A stretch of 40,241 bases of DNA from Nocardia alni (GTDB lineage: Bacteria > Actinomycetota > Actinomycetes > Mycobacteriales > Mycobacteriaceae): contig NZ_JAGPOX010000091.1 in the NCBI RefSeq assembly GCF_019038435.1, forward strand, positions 1 to 40,241, given 5' to 3'. The notes beneath the pieces were generated by a model, which did no database searches, had not been told where the DNA came from, and worked only from the letters and a program-made list of their open reading frames with translations. Shown in pieces: positions 31,717 to 40,151 of this stretch. Every line of letters starts with the position of its first letter. The first letter of the stretch is position 1. Both the position numbers and the translations under genes were made by a program.

Positions 31717-32253
31717 CTATCCCTCGATGATCGCCATCAGGGCCGCGGTGAAGGGCGCGGGATCCACGTCGCCACGGACAGCCAGCTGCTGGCTGTAGCT
31801 GCTGCACAGGGCCACGAACGCTTCGGCGATCTGTGCGGCATCCCGGCGTCGGCGCTCGGGTATCAACTCGGCCACCGCGGCCCGCATGTCGGCGAGCTGT
31901 TGCCGGACAACGGCCGCCAGCGTCGGCGACACAGCCGCTTCGGCGTAGATCTGGGCTACCAGCCGAGCGTGGCCCGCCTCACGCGCCAGGACGCGCACGT
32001 GTTCGAGAAATCCGCCGACGGACTCGGCGGTGAGCGCCTGCGGCAGAGCGTCGCCTGCCTGCTCACAGACGGCGACGACGATCTCGTCCTTACTGGTGAA
32101 GTACCGGTAGATGGCTCCGTTGGACAGCCCGGACTCGGTGACGATGTCGGCCATCGACGTGTGGGCGAAGCCGTGGCTGGCGAACCTGGCGCGGGCGGCG
32201 TCCACGATCTGCTGACGGCGGGCGTCGAGGTGCGCTTGACTGACCTTCGGCAT
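31717..32253 (-). CDS. TetR family transcriptional regulator
   Basis: A 178-residue regulator with the helix-turn-helix at residues 15-60: IVDAARARFASHGFAHTSMA, DIVTESGLSNGAIYRYFTSK. The ligand domain is short. It is divergent from the aldo/keto reductase gene with a 74-base gap, so it most likely controls that gene and itself. The ribosome binding site GAGGGG lies about 10 bases before ATG 32253. No clear palindromic operator was found in the gap. Confidence 0.83.
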   Translation of the reverse strand: MPKVSQAHLDARRQQIVDAARARFASHGFAHTSMADIVTESGLSNGAIYRYFTSKDEIVVAVCEQAGDALPQALTAESVGGFLEHVRVLAREAGHARLVAQIYAEAAVSPTLAAVVRQQLADMRAAVAELIPERRRRDAAQIAEAFVALCSSYSQQLAVRGDVDPAPFTAALMAIIEG

Positions 32254-32327
32254 AAAAAGAGTGACCCCTCGATTTTCTTGATACTGTCGTGGAGTCTACC
32301 TCGCAATGCCAACCCTCAGGAGCCGAC

Positions 32328-33374
32328 ATGCGCTACCAGACCTTCGGCCGACTGACCGGACTGCGAGTGTCGCAGTACGCCCTGGGGACGGCGAACTTCG
32401 CCACCTCGGACGCCGGAGCAGGTCCCGAGGGCTCGCGGCAGATCTTCGATGCCTTCGTCGAGGCCGGCGGCACCACGTTCGACACGTCCAACATCTACCA
32501 GGACGGACAGGCCGAGACCGTGCTCGGCGGGCTACTCGGCGGTCAGCGGGACGAGTTCGTGGTGATCACCAAGTACAGCGGGACCAGGCAGGCCCAGCCC
32601 CGCCCCGGCAGCACCGGTAACGCCCGCAAGGTCATGGTCCGCTCTCTCGAGGCGAGTCTGCGCCGCCTGAACACCGACTACATCGACGTCTTCATGCCGC
32701 ATTTCCCCGACGGAACGACACCGATCGAGGAGATCCTGGCAGGATTCGACGACCTGATCCGCGCCGGCAAGATCCTGCACGGCGGGCTCTCCAACTTCCC
32801 GGCCTGGCGGGTCGCCGGCGCCGCGGTCCGCGCGGACCTGCGCGGTCTGGCCCCACTGGTCGGCATCCAGACCGAATACAGCCTGGCCGAACGATCCGCC
32901 GAACGGGAGCTGCTGCCGATGGCACAGGCCCACGGTCTGGGCGTGGTCCTGTACTCCCCGTTGGCCGGCGGCCTGCTCACCGGCAAGTACCGGCAGGGCG
33001 GGCAGGGCCGGCTCAGCGCTCGCGGCGACGCGATCGAGGGCACCGCGCAGCGCACCGCTGTCGTCGACGCCGTCCTGGCGATCGCCGACGAGATCGGCGC
33101 CGGAGCGGTCCAGGTCTCCCTGGCCTGGCTGCGTCGCCGGGCCGCACTCGCGCAGACGGCATTGATCCCGATCCTCGGCCCCCGCACCCTGACGCAGCTG
33201 GAGGAATACCTCGGCTCCGTCCACCTCGAACTGAGCGACCAGCACTACCGATGCCTGGACGAGGTCAGCGCGGTACACCTCGGCACCCCGCACGAGGATG
33301 TCGCGGCCGCACTGAGACACGGCCTCGACGGCGACCGCACGCTGCTCGAGCCTGCCGCCGTTCCCGCCATCTGA
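32328..33374 (+). CDS. Aldo/keto reductase
   Basis: A 348-residue NADPH-dependent aldo/keto reductase. Tetrad residues: Asp and Tyr in TTFDTSNIYQDGQAE, Lys in FVVITKYSG, His in IDVFMPHFPDG. The segment VVLYSPLAGGLLTGKYRQGG and the C-terminal ILGPRTLTQLEEYLGSV bind cofactor phosphate in this family. Start ATG 32328 follows AGGAG by six bases; an upstream GTG is in frame but unsupported. It is divergent from a TetR gene. Substrate unknown. Confidence 0.87.
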   Translation: MRYQTFGRLTGLRVSQYALGTANFATSDAGAGPEGSRQIFDAFVEAGGTTFDTSNIYQDGQAETVLGGLLGGQRDEFVVITKYSGTRQAQPRPGSTGNARKVMVRSLEASLRRLNTDYIDVFMPHFPDGTTPIEEILAGFDDLIRAGKILHGGLSNFPAWRVAGAAVRADLRGLAPLVGIQTEYSLAERSAERELLPMAQAHGLGVVLYSPLAGGLLTGKYRQGGQGRLSARGDAIEGTAQRTAVVDAVLAIADEIGAGAVQVSLAWLRRRAALAQTALIPILGPRTLTQLEEYLGSVHLELSDQHYRCLDEVSAVHLGTPHEDVAAALRHGLDGDRTLLEPAAVPAI

Positions 33375-33424
33375 TCAGAAGGCGTGAGAACCGTTGCGCG
33401 GCTCGGTCGCTCGGTAGGAGTGGT

Positions 33425-34558
33425 TCAGCTCGTTCGCCGGGCGCGGTCGAATTCGGCGGCGCCCCCGGCGTATCGGGCCGACAGACGGCGGCGGTGGGCG
33501 GCGGGGGCGCCGAACAGGGCGCGGTTGAGGGTGGCTCGCTCGAGGTAGCGGTGGATGCCGCTTTCCCAGGTGTAGCCGAAGCCACCGTGTAGTTGCATCG
33601 CCTTGCCGGCGATGTGGACCGCGGCCGTGCAGGTATACGACTTCGCCATGGCCGCCGCCGCCCAGGCGTCGGGATCGTTCGCGGCGATCTGGCCGACCGC
33701 GGCGGTGACCAGGCGGCGGGCCATCGTGACCTGCGCGAGCATATCGGCGCAGGCGTGCTTGACCGCCTGGAACGATCCGATCGGGCGGCCGAACTGTTCG
33801 CGGGCGCCCGCGTAGGCGACCGTCGCGGCCAGCATGGCCTCACCGAGACCGAGGCTGTCGCAGGCGATCGCGACGGCGGCGCGGTCGTGGATGCGCGCGC
33901 GGGCCGCGGCCGGATCTCCCGCGAAGGACCACAGTGAATCCCGCGGTACGGCAAGGCCATCGGCGGTGACTGTGCCGAACTCCCTTGTCTCGTCCAGGAC
34001 CTCCTGGGCCGTGCGGGACAGACCGGTCGCATCGGCCGCCACCGACACGATCACCGGTACTCCGGCGTCGCTGGCGGGAAACAGCACATGGTCCGCCGAG
34101 CACGCGTCCGGGACGAATTCCGCCCTGCCGTACAACCTCGGACCGTCCGCGGACCGCTCGATGTGAAAGGGCGTCGGGGCCAGGCCGTCATCGAGGTCTG
34201 CCGGCAGGGCCGAGGCCACCACCGTGTCCCCCGACGCGACGGCCCGCAGCAGTGCGTCCCGTCCGGGGCTCGCGACCAGTTCGCCGAGCGTGCCGACCCC
34301 GAGGACAACCGTTCCCAGACAGGCGCTTCCGGTCACGGCGCGGCCCAGTTCCTCCAGCACGATCGCGGTCTCGGCGAAACTCGCCCCGGCACCGTCGAGC
34401 GCCTCGGGAACCTCCAGCCCGAGCCAGCCCTGCGCGGCCAGCACATTCGGAGCGATGCGCGCACCGGGCCCGCTACGCCCCAGCAGGTCACGGGCCACCG
34501 CCCGCACCTCGTCGTGAATTTCCGCGAATTCCGTTCCGGCGACAGCTGTCTCGTTCAT
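33425..34558 (-). CDS. Acyl-CoA dehydrogenase, FadE type (second subunit of pair B)
   Basis: A 377-residue acyl-CoA dehydrogenase. N-terminal helical domain with LGLEVPEALDGAGASFAETA and IVLEELGRAVTGSA; beta domain; C-terminal helices with AYAGAREQFGRPIGSFQAVK, HACADMLAQVTMARRLVTAA and MQLHGGFGYTWESGIHRYLE. The start ATG 34558 overlaps the stop of the preceding acyl-CoA dehydrogenase gene (TGATG), indicating translational coupling and probable assembly as an alpha2beta2 heterotetramer, as known for mycobacterial FadE pairs acting on steroid side-chain CoA esters. It is the last gene of the five-gene operon. Confidence 0.88.
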   Translation of the reverse strand: MNETAVAGTEFAEIHDEVRAVARDLLGRSGPGARIAPNVLAAQGWLGLEVPEALDGAGASFAETAIVLEELGRAVTGSACLGTVVLGVGTLGELVASPGRDALLRAVASGDTVVASALPADLDDGLAPTPFHIERSADGPRLYGRAEFVPDACSADHVLFPASDAGVPVIVSVAADATGLSRTAQEVLDETREFGTVTADGLAVPRDSLWSFAGDPAAARARIHDRAAVAIACDSLGLGEAMLAATVAYAGAREQFGRPIGSFQAVKHACADMLAQVTMARRLVTAAVGQIAANDPDAWAAAAMAKSYTCTAAVHIAGKAMQLHGGFGYTWESGIHRYLERATLNRALFGAPAAHRRRLSARYAGGAAEFDRARRTS

Positions 34559-35760
34559 CACTTCCCGATCGGTTCCCGGGGCAGCCCGAGCCCGCGCTCC
34601 CCGATGATGGTGCGCTGGATCTCGCTCGTCCCGCCCGGAATCGTCCATTCCCACGAACCGATGAAATCGAGCACCCAGGCGCCCGATTCCCAGCCGCCCG
34701 ACATCGGCTTGCGCAACACGGTGTGCGCGGCCACTCCGCCGATCTCGGCGCCGAAATCGGTCAGGCGCTGCAGCAGTTCGCTGTAACACAGCTTCACGAT
34801 CGACGCGTCGGCCGGGCCCGAACCGCCGCTGTCGTGCCGTTCCACCAGATCCCGGCACAGCGCGCGCAGGCCCGTCACCTCGATCTCGAAGGCGGCCAGC
34901 CGATCCAGCACCACCGGGTCCTCGATCGGCCTGCGCCCCAGCGAATCCGGCGCGGCGCACGCCTCGAGCAGCCACCGGAATCCGGCGTTGCCGAGTCGTT
35001 CGGCCAGCTCCAGCATCGTCAGTCCGCGCTCGGCGCCCAACGTTTCCTGTGCCACGCGCCAGCCCGTGTTCTCCGCGCCGACCAACTGGGTCGCGGGGAT
35101 GCGCACCTGGTCCAGGAAGATCTCGCAGAAGTGCGATTCGCCCGTGGCCTGCCGGATAGGCCGCACGTCGATGCCGGGACTGCGCATATCCAGCAGGAAA
35201 TACGAAATGCCATGGCGTTTCGGCGCATTCGGATCGGTGCGGGCCAGCAGCAGGCACCAGTCGGCGTACTGCGCCCCGCTCGCCCATACTTTCTGGCCGG
35301 TGACCACGTATTCGTCCCCCTCGCGCCGCGCCGCGGTCTGCAGCGCCGCCAGATCCGACCCGGCCCCGGGTTCGGAGAACCCCTGCACCCAGATCTCACC
35401 GTCGAGGATCGCGGGCAGATGCCGCCGGCGCTGCTCATCGGTCCCCGCCGCCAGCAGCGTCGCCGCCGCGTGGTGAATCGCCACGAAGCCCAGCACCAGG
35501 CGCGGCGCGTCATGCGCGGCCAGCTCCTGATACAGCACGATCTGCTCGGCGACCGACATCCCGCCGCCCCACTGCGCGGGCCAGTGCGGCACCGCGAACC
35601 CGGCACGCCGCAGCTCCTGGAACCACGCCTGCTGAAAGGTCACGAACTCCTCGGCCGACGCACCGGTCTGCGCCTGTCGCCAGTCCGCCGGGATATGCGT
35701 GCGGCACCATTCGCGCACTTCACCCCGGAACGCGGTCAGGTCCGCAGGTCGCGGCGTCAC
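34558..35760 (-). CDS. Acyl-CoA dehydrogenase, FadE type (first subunit of pair B)
   Basis: A 400-residue acyl-CoA dehydrogenase with FAVPHWPAQWGGGMSVAEQI, WVQGFSEPGAGSDLAALQTA, VTGQKVWASGAQYADWCLLL and, near the end, IPGGTSEIQRTIIGERGLGL. The glutamate of the usual YEGT motif is Gly here (PGGT), so the catalytic base must sit elsewhere or on the partner, as in heteromeric FadE enzymes. GTG 35760 overlaps the stop of the enoyl-CoA hydratase gene (GTGA). Oxidises an unknown acyl-CoA. Confidence 0.9.
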   Translation of the reverse strand: MTPRPADLTAFRGEVREWCRTHIPADWRQAQTGASAEEFVTFQQAWFQELRRAGFAVPHWPAQWGGGMSVAEQIVLYQELAAHDAPRLVLGFVAIHHAAATLLAAGTDEQRRRHLPAILDGEIWVQGFSEPGAGSDLAALQTAARREGDEYVVTGQKVWASGAQYADWCLLLARTDPNAPKRHGISYFLLDMRSPGIDVRPIRQATGESHFCEIFLDQVRIPATQLVGAENTGWRVAQETLGAERGLTMLELAERLGNAGFRWLLEACAAPDSLGRRPIEDPVVLDRLAAFEIEVTGLRALCRDLVERHDSGGSGPADASIVKLCYSELLQRLTDFGAEIGGVAAHTVLRKPMSGGWESGAWVLDFIGSWEWTIPGGTSEIQRTIIGERGLGLPREPIGK

Positions 35761-36536
35761 CGAGTCGCCCGCTCTCGCAGCGCCAGCAGCCGATCCCGAT
35801 GGTCCGCGGATTGCATGCTGACCACCTCGGCAGCGAATCCCGCCTGCAGCGGACCGCCCAATGCCTGCGAAAGGTACATGTTCACAATACGTTTGGTGCT
35901 GCGCAGCGCCTCGGTCGGCTGAGCGGCCAGCCGTTCGGCGAGCTGCCGCGCCTGCGCGAGCAACTGTTCTGGTTCGACGGCGCGGCTGGCGAGGCCGAGC
36001 TGTACGGCCGTGGCCGCATCGATGCGATCGCCGGTGAACAGGTATTCACGCGAGCGCAGGATGGGGGTCAGCAGCGGCCAGAACGCCGCGCCGCCGTCAC
36101 CGGCCACCAGGCCGACGGCGACGTGCGGATCGGCGAGGGATGCCCGCTCGGAGATCAGCGCCACATCACACAGCACCGCGATGCTGGCGCCCAGGCCGAC
36201 GGCCGGGCCGTTGATCGCCGCGATGACCGGCAGCGGGAAGCGCAGCATCTCCTCGATGATCTGCGCGCCCTCCCGGATGCTCTCGTCGCGCGCCACCGGA
36301 TCGTCGAGAAACGAGGTGATCCAGTCCAGATCGCCGCCGGCGCTGAACGCGCGCCCGGCGCCGGTGAGGATCACCACCCGGGCCTCGCGATCGGCCGCCA
36401 GCTGCCGCCAGACGTCCGCCAGCGCCCGGTGCAGGTTCGCGTTCACCGCGTTCAGCTCCGCCGGGCGGTTCAGAGTCACCGTCCGCACCGGTCCGTCGCA
36501 CTCGACGGTCAGCTCCGCGGGCAGGTCGTACTTCAC
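35757..36536 (-). CDS. Enoyl-CoA hydratase/isomerase family protein
   Basis: A 259-residue crotonase-fold protein. The oxyanion-hole segments are RAFSAGGDLDWI and INGPAVGLGASIAVLCDVAL. The segment ERASLADPHVAVGLVAGDGG carries His where hydratases usually have the first catalytic Glu, and Asp in AGDGG, a variant seen in a crotonase subgroup of actinobacterial degradation operons. It may hydrate or isomerise the product of the flanking acyl-CoA dehydrogenases. The start is GTG 36536, with GGAGG upstream inside the intergenic junction of only four bases. Confidence 0.87.
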   Translation of the reverse strand: MKYDLPAELTVECDGPVRTVTLNRPAELNAVNANLHRALADVWRQLAADREARVVILTGAGRAFSAGGDLDWITSFLDDPVARDESIREGAQIIEEMLRFPLPVIAAINGPAVGLGASIAVLCDVALISERASLADPHVAVGLVAGDGGAAFWPLLTPILRSREYLFTGDRIDAATAVQLGLASRAVEPEQLLAQARQLAERLAAQPTEALRSTKRIVNMYLSQALGGPLQAGFAAEVVSMQSADHRDRLLALRERATR

Positions 36537-36540
36537 GCTC

Positions 36541-37485
36541 TCACGCCTCCCCGGGCTCGGAGAACAAGCCGGTCAGCCCGTGGGTACCGATGCGGTCGGT
36601 CAGTAGCTGCTCGGTGGTGGACCGGCCGAAGGGCAGTCGGCGAATCGGCAGGCTGTACCGCGAGATCCACGACAGGGTCGCCTCGTCGCAGAATCCGATG
36701 GCGCCGTGCAGCTGATGGGCGACACGGAAGACGATTTCGGCCGCCTCCAGGGCCGCGAGCCGCAGCGCGAGCGCATCCTCGATCGCCTCGGCGCGGCCCT
36801 CCTGGATACTCCACAGGGCATATTTCGCGAGCACGTCGACGCCGCTGCGCTCGACCTCCGCGTCGGTGAACTGGAATTGGACACCCTGGAACCGGGCCAG
36901 CGGCTGTCCGAACTGTTCACGCACCAGCACATGGGAGCGAGTGAGGTCGATCGCCCGGTCCAGCATGCCCAGGAGCGTCCAGCAAGGCAGCACCAGCCCG
37001 AGCGCGACATCCTTGCCGCCGTCGTCGTCGATCGGCTGTAGCTCGAGTCCGGTGACGAACGCCGACGCACGCGGCGGCACGTCCGACGGGCGCGGCACGG
37101 CGTGGCTGCGCCGGCCATCGGATGTGACTGCCGCCCAGCGCATGTCGATGCCGGACACGGCCCCCTCGGGAGCGGAGCCCGAGATCACCATCAGCCCGTC
37201 GACATCCAGATCCGTTGGCCGCGCGAGGCGCTCGGCTACGGGATAGGGCGCAGCCAGGTAGCCCGCGCTGCGGCACAGCGCGGCGGCCGCCTCCAATTCG
37301 TCGGCGTCCTTGCGTGGTTCGAGATCCCAGGCGCCCAGATCGCGCAGGACGGGCTCGACCACCCGCTCTCGGATGCCGGGCTCGAGTTCCGCCCGCTGGA
37401 CCAGTTCGTCCCCGCCGGCGGCCTCGAGGGCACGAACCACCTGCCGCCCGAATTCGGTCGCGTCCGCGCTCAGTTCGATGTTCAC
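36541..37485 (-). CDS. Acyl-CoA dehydrogenase, short FadE type (second subunit of pair A)
   Basis: A 314-residue acyl-CoA dehydrogenase-like protein, shorter than usual and similar in length to FadE32/FadE33-like subunits. Recognisable parts: DRAIDLTRSHVLVREQFGQP, LARFQGVQFQFTDAEVERSG, FRVAHQLHGAIGFCDEATLS. The middle beta domain is reduced. GTG 37485 overlaps the stop of the preceding gene (GTGA), implying coupling to that larger subunit and a heteromeric enzyme. Confidence 0.85.
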   Translation of the reverse strand: MNIELSADATEFGRQVVRALEAAGGDELVQRAELEPGIRERVVEPVLRDLGAWDLEPRKDADELEAAAALCRSAGYLAAPYPVAERLARPTDLDVDGLMVISGSAPEGAVSGIDMRWAAVTSDGRRSHAVPRPSDVPPRASAFVTGLELQPIDDDGGKDVALGLVLPCWTLLGMLDRAIDLTRSHVLVREQFGQPLARFQGVQFQFTDAEVERSGVDVLAKYALWSIQEGRAEAIEDALALRLAALEAAEIVFRVAHQLHGAIGFCDEATLSWISRYSLPIRRLPFGRSTTEQLLTDRIGTHGLTGLFSEPGEA

Positions 37486-38639
37486 CGCGCCTCCAAGGCA
37501 GCCCTGGCCAACAGGATTCGCTGCATCTCGATACTTCCCGATGCGACCGTCGCCGCCTGGGAGTAGCGCCAGTGGTCCTGCACCGCGCGGCGGAATCGGC
37601 CGACCTCGGCCTGCGATTCCTCTTGCAGCGGAGCGTATGCCGCGATTTCGACCAGTACCTCGGCGCTGTCCTGATCGAGCTGGGTCACCGCGATCCGGTA
37701 TGCCGCGGCGTCGTTCGGCCGCACCGTGCCCGCACTCTGCAACGACACCACCCGGTATGCGAGCAGCCGGGCCCGGCGGCAATGGGTCAGCATTCGCGCC
37801 CACCGGCCTCGCAGCTGCGCGGGAACCTCTCCCCAGCGCTCGCCGAGCACGGCGGGGGCGGCCTGCAGCAAACGCTCGCAGCGGGCGTAGCGAGCGATGC
37901 CCACCCGTTCGAAGGAGAGCACCTCCTGCACCACCTGCCAGCCCTCGCCCACGGTACCGAGCACGTCCGCCTCGGTCACCCGCAGATCGTCGAAGAACAC
38001 CTCGTTGAGATGGTGCGGGCCGATCATCGCGCGGATGGGCCGGACCACGATTCCGGGTGCCGACATCGGCACCAGAAAGATCGTCAGACCCTGTTGTTTG
38101 CGCTCACCCCTGGAGGTCCGGGCCAGCAGGAAGCACCAGTCGGCCATGGTGGCGTAGGAGGTCCAGATCTTCTGTCCGGAGATCCGCCAGCCGTCGCCGT
38201 CCGGGCGCGCCGCGGTACGCAGCGACGCGAGGTCCGAGCCGGAATCGGGCTCGCTGAACCCCTGGCACCAGATCACCTCACCCTTGGCGATCGGCGGCAG
38301 ATGCTCCCGCTGCTGTTCCGCCGTGCCGTGCCGCATGATCGTCGGGCCGACCCAGTTCACGCCCATGTACTGCGCGCCGCGGGGTTCGTGATGTGCCCAC
38401 ATCTCCTCGCGGACCACGGTCTGCTCCCACACCGAGGCCCCCCGGCCGCCGAATTCCTCCGGCCAGGCCAGGCAGAGCAGTCCGCGATCGGCCAGCGCCC
38501 GGCAAAAGCTCTGGGCGACAGCCAGATCGGCCGGATCGTCGGTGAACGCGCCGAGAAAGTCCGGGGGAACCTCGGCCGTCACCAGCTGACGCAGCTCACC
38601 GCGGAGTCCGGTGGCGGCCTCACCCACTGTGAAGTCCAT
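37482..38639 (-). CDS. Acyl-CoA dehydrogenase, FadE type (first subunit of pair A)
   Basis: A 385-residue acyl-CoA dehydrogenase: LLCLAWPEEFGGRGASVWEQ, GEVIWCQGFSEPDSGSDLAS, ISGQKIWTSYATMADWCFLL, and a C-terminus ATVASGSIEMQRILLARAAL in which the usual YEGT glutamate is replaced (ASGS). It is the first gene of the operon (acyl-CoA dehydrogenase pair A, enoyl-CoA hydratase, pair B), all overlapping or nearly so. The region upstream carries two direct repeats and a divergent GntR gene, the likely regulator. Such operons usually degrade steroid side chains or other branched or cyclic acids; the substrate here is not shown. Confidence 0.9.
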   Translation of the reverse strand: MDFTVGEAATGLRGELRQLVTAEVPPDFLGAFTDDPADLAVAQSFCRALADRGLLCLAWPEEFGGRGASVWEQTVVREEMWAHHEPRGAQYMGVNWVGPTIMRHGTAEQQREHLPPIAKGEVIWCQGFSEPDSGSDLASLRTAARPDGDGWRISGQKIWTSYATMADWCFLLARTSRGERKQQGLTIFLVPMSAPGIVVRPIRAMIGPHHLNEVFFDDLRVTEADVLGTVGEGWQVVQEVLSFERVGIARYARCERLLQAAPAVLGERWGEVPAQLRGRWARMLTHCRRARLLAYRVVSLQSAGTVRPNDAAAYRIAVTQLDQDSAEVLVEIAAYAPLQEESQAEVGRFRRAVQDHWRYSQAATVASGSIEMQRILLARAALEAR

Positions 38640-38656
38640 GGCCGCGACATTACGTC

Positions 38657-38732
38657 AATCATAATAAGGATAGCAATGCTTGTATGATCGATCGGCCGCC
38701 CGGATAATCATCGCAAGGATGGCAATATTTGA
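38657..38732. promoter_or_regulatory. Tandem 27-base direct repeats, candidate GntR operators
   Basis: Two copies, 38657-38683 and 38706-38732, share AATCAT, three variable bases, then AAGGAT[A/G]GCAAT[A/G][C/T]TTG. Their starts are 49 bases apart. They occupy the 145-base divergent region between the acyl-CoA dehydrogenase operon and the GntR gene. The spacing, the conservation in an AT-richer stretch and the position make them likely regulator sites. Confidence 0.65.
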
Positions 38733-38784
38733 GTGGTCAACACCGGCTGACTAGACTCCCACCCATGACTCAGAGGGAGCCCCT

Positions 38785-39591
38785 ATGACGAGCGCCCGGC
38801 GTGGCCGGACGCCCCAGCGCCGCATAGCCGAAACCGTTGCGGCCGAACTGCGCTCCCGCATCCTGTCCGGCGAGGACGACTATCGCCTGCCCACCCAGGA
38901 TCAGCTGGTCCAGGATTTCGGCGTCAGCTATCCCTCGATCCGGGAGGCGCTGCGCATCCTGGAGACCGAGGGCCTGGTGACCGTCCGGCGCGGCAACGTC
39001 GGCGGGGCCGAGGTGCACCGCCCCGACGAGTCGTCCGCCGCGTACCACCTGGGCCTCGCTTTACAGGGTGCGCGGGTCACACTGGGCGATCTCGCCGCGG
39101 GTCTGCGGACCCTGGAACCCATGTGCGCCGCCGAATGCGCCCGCCGGGGTGATCGCGCCGAGGTCGTGGTCCCGGCCCTCGAGGCCAATATCGACGCCTC
39201 CGAGGCGCTGGTCGGCGAGGGCCTCGAATTCACGCTCGTCGCCAGGGATTTCCACGACCTGGTCGTCTCGTTCACCCCGAACGCGACCGTCCGATACGTC
39301 GTCAGCAGCCTCGTGGCCCTGTGGTCCTCCCAGGAGGAGGCCTGGGCCGAGGTCCTGACCAAACGCGGGGAATACCCCTCGGAGACCGAATCCGGCGAAG
39401 CCGTCCGCATCCACCGGCGAATCACCGCCGAGATCGCGGCCGGAAACGACTCGGAGGCCGAGCGCCTGTACCGCGCACACCTCGCCGCGACCCAACTGCT
39501 GGTACTCGAACGCTTCGACAACGGCCTGGTCAACGCCTCCTCCGCCACGGCCCGCCAGGCCATCCAGAACAGCAGAAGCACCCGCATCTAA
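38785..39591 (+). CDS. GntR/FadR family transcriptional regulator
   Basis: A 268-residue regulator. Winged helix at residues 12-75: LPTQDQLVQDFGVSYPSIRE, ALRILETEGLVTVRRGNVGG. The C-terminal FadR-type domain has AAGLRTLEPMCAAECARRGD, ARDFHDLVVSFTPN and RIHRRITAEIAAGNDSEAER, the last containing a His expected to bind metal or ligand. ATG 38785 has GAGGGAG five bases upstream. It diverges from the acyl-CoA dehydrogenase operon, so a pathway acyl-CoA or acid is the probable effector. Confidence 0.88.
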   Translation: MTSARRGRTPQRRIAETVAAELRSRILSGEDDYRLPTQDQLVQDFGVSYPSIREALRILETEGLVTVRRGNVGGAEVHRPDESSAAYHLGLALQGARVTLGDLAAGLRTLEPMCAAECARRGDRAEVVVPALEANIDASEALVGEGLEFTLVARDFHDLVVSFTPNATVRYVVSSLVALWSSQEEAWAEVLTKRGEYPSETESGEAVRIHRRITAEIAAGNDSEAERLYRAHLAATQLLVLERFDNGLVNASSATARQAIQNSRSTRI

Positions 39592-39644
39592 CCTCGGGTG
39601 CAGCAACCGTTCCGGATGAGATTGAGTACTCTGCAAGCGTGGCC

Positions 39645-39863
39645 ATGATGCGCGCCCTGACCGCAGCGGTACACCAGGAAGAAGACTGGTATGTCGCCCA
39701 GTGCCTCGAAGTCGATGTTGCCAGTCAGGGCAGGACAGTAGACGAAGCCATGGCCAACCTCACCGAAGCGGTCGAGCTGTATCTGGACGAGATCGACGAC
39801 CCTACCGAGCACATCACCTCCACGCCCCTGGTGACGTCCTTCCAGGTGTCGAGTGCCGCGTGA
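39645..39863 (+). CDS. hicB: HicB family antitoxin
   Basis: A 72-residue protein with the HicB pattern: TAAVHQEEDWYVAQCLEVDV, then ASQGRTVDEAMANLTEAVEL and YLDE. HicB folds as a partial RNase H-like domain and neutralises HicA. Starts at ATG 39645 are possible, as are GTG 39639 and ATG 39648; none has a strong ribosome binding site. Its stop overlaps the GTG start of hicA by GTGA. Confidence 0.8.
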   Translation: MMRALTAAVHQEEDWYVAQCLEVDVASQGRTVDEAMANLTEAVELYLDEIDDPTEHITSTPLVTSFQVSSAA

Positions 39864-40091
39864 GCCCCGCTCTCTCCGATCTGCCGGTCCGCAAGGTTAT
39901 CCAGGCGGTCGAATCGATCGGCTTCACCTACCTTGTGGACGAAGGGTAGTCACGCTATCTACCGCCACTCGGACGGTCGTGTCGTCGTCATCCCGGAACA
40001 CCGCATCGTCAAGCGCGGCACACTCGGCTCGATCATTCGGCAGGCCGGGCTCACCGGCCCGGAATTCCTCGCACTGATCACTTCTTTGTAG
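39860..40091 (+). pseudogene. hicA: Frameshifted hicA toxin gene
   Basis: From GTG 39860 the frame reads VSPALSDLPVRKVIQAVESI, then GFTYLVDEG and stops at 39949. The next frame continues at once with LWTKGSHAIYRHSDGRVVVI, PEHRIVKRGTLGSIIRQAGL, TGPEFLALITSL, ending at TAG 40089-40091. Together this is a full HicA with the catalytic GSH histidine. One extra base around CCTTGTGG (about 39931-39938) would explain the break. The toxin is therefore inactive as sequenced, unless the base is an error. Confidence 0.8.
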
Positions 40092-40100
40092 GCAAACGTC

Positions 40101-40127
40101 CTGTCGGACGCAGCGTATGCCCGACAG
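40101..40127. terminator. Hairpin between convergent genes
   Basis: CTGTCGG (40101-40107) pairs perfectly with CCGACAG (40121-40127) around a 13-base loop. It lies between the converging hicA remnant and the membrane protein gene. There is no T-run, as is common in actinobacteria. Confidence 0.45.
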
Positions 40128-40151
40128 CATCGAATCTGACCTGCGGCACCA

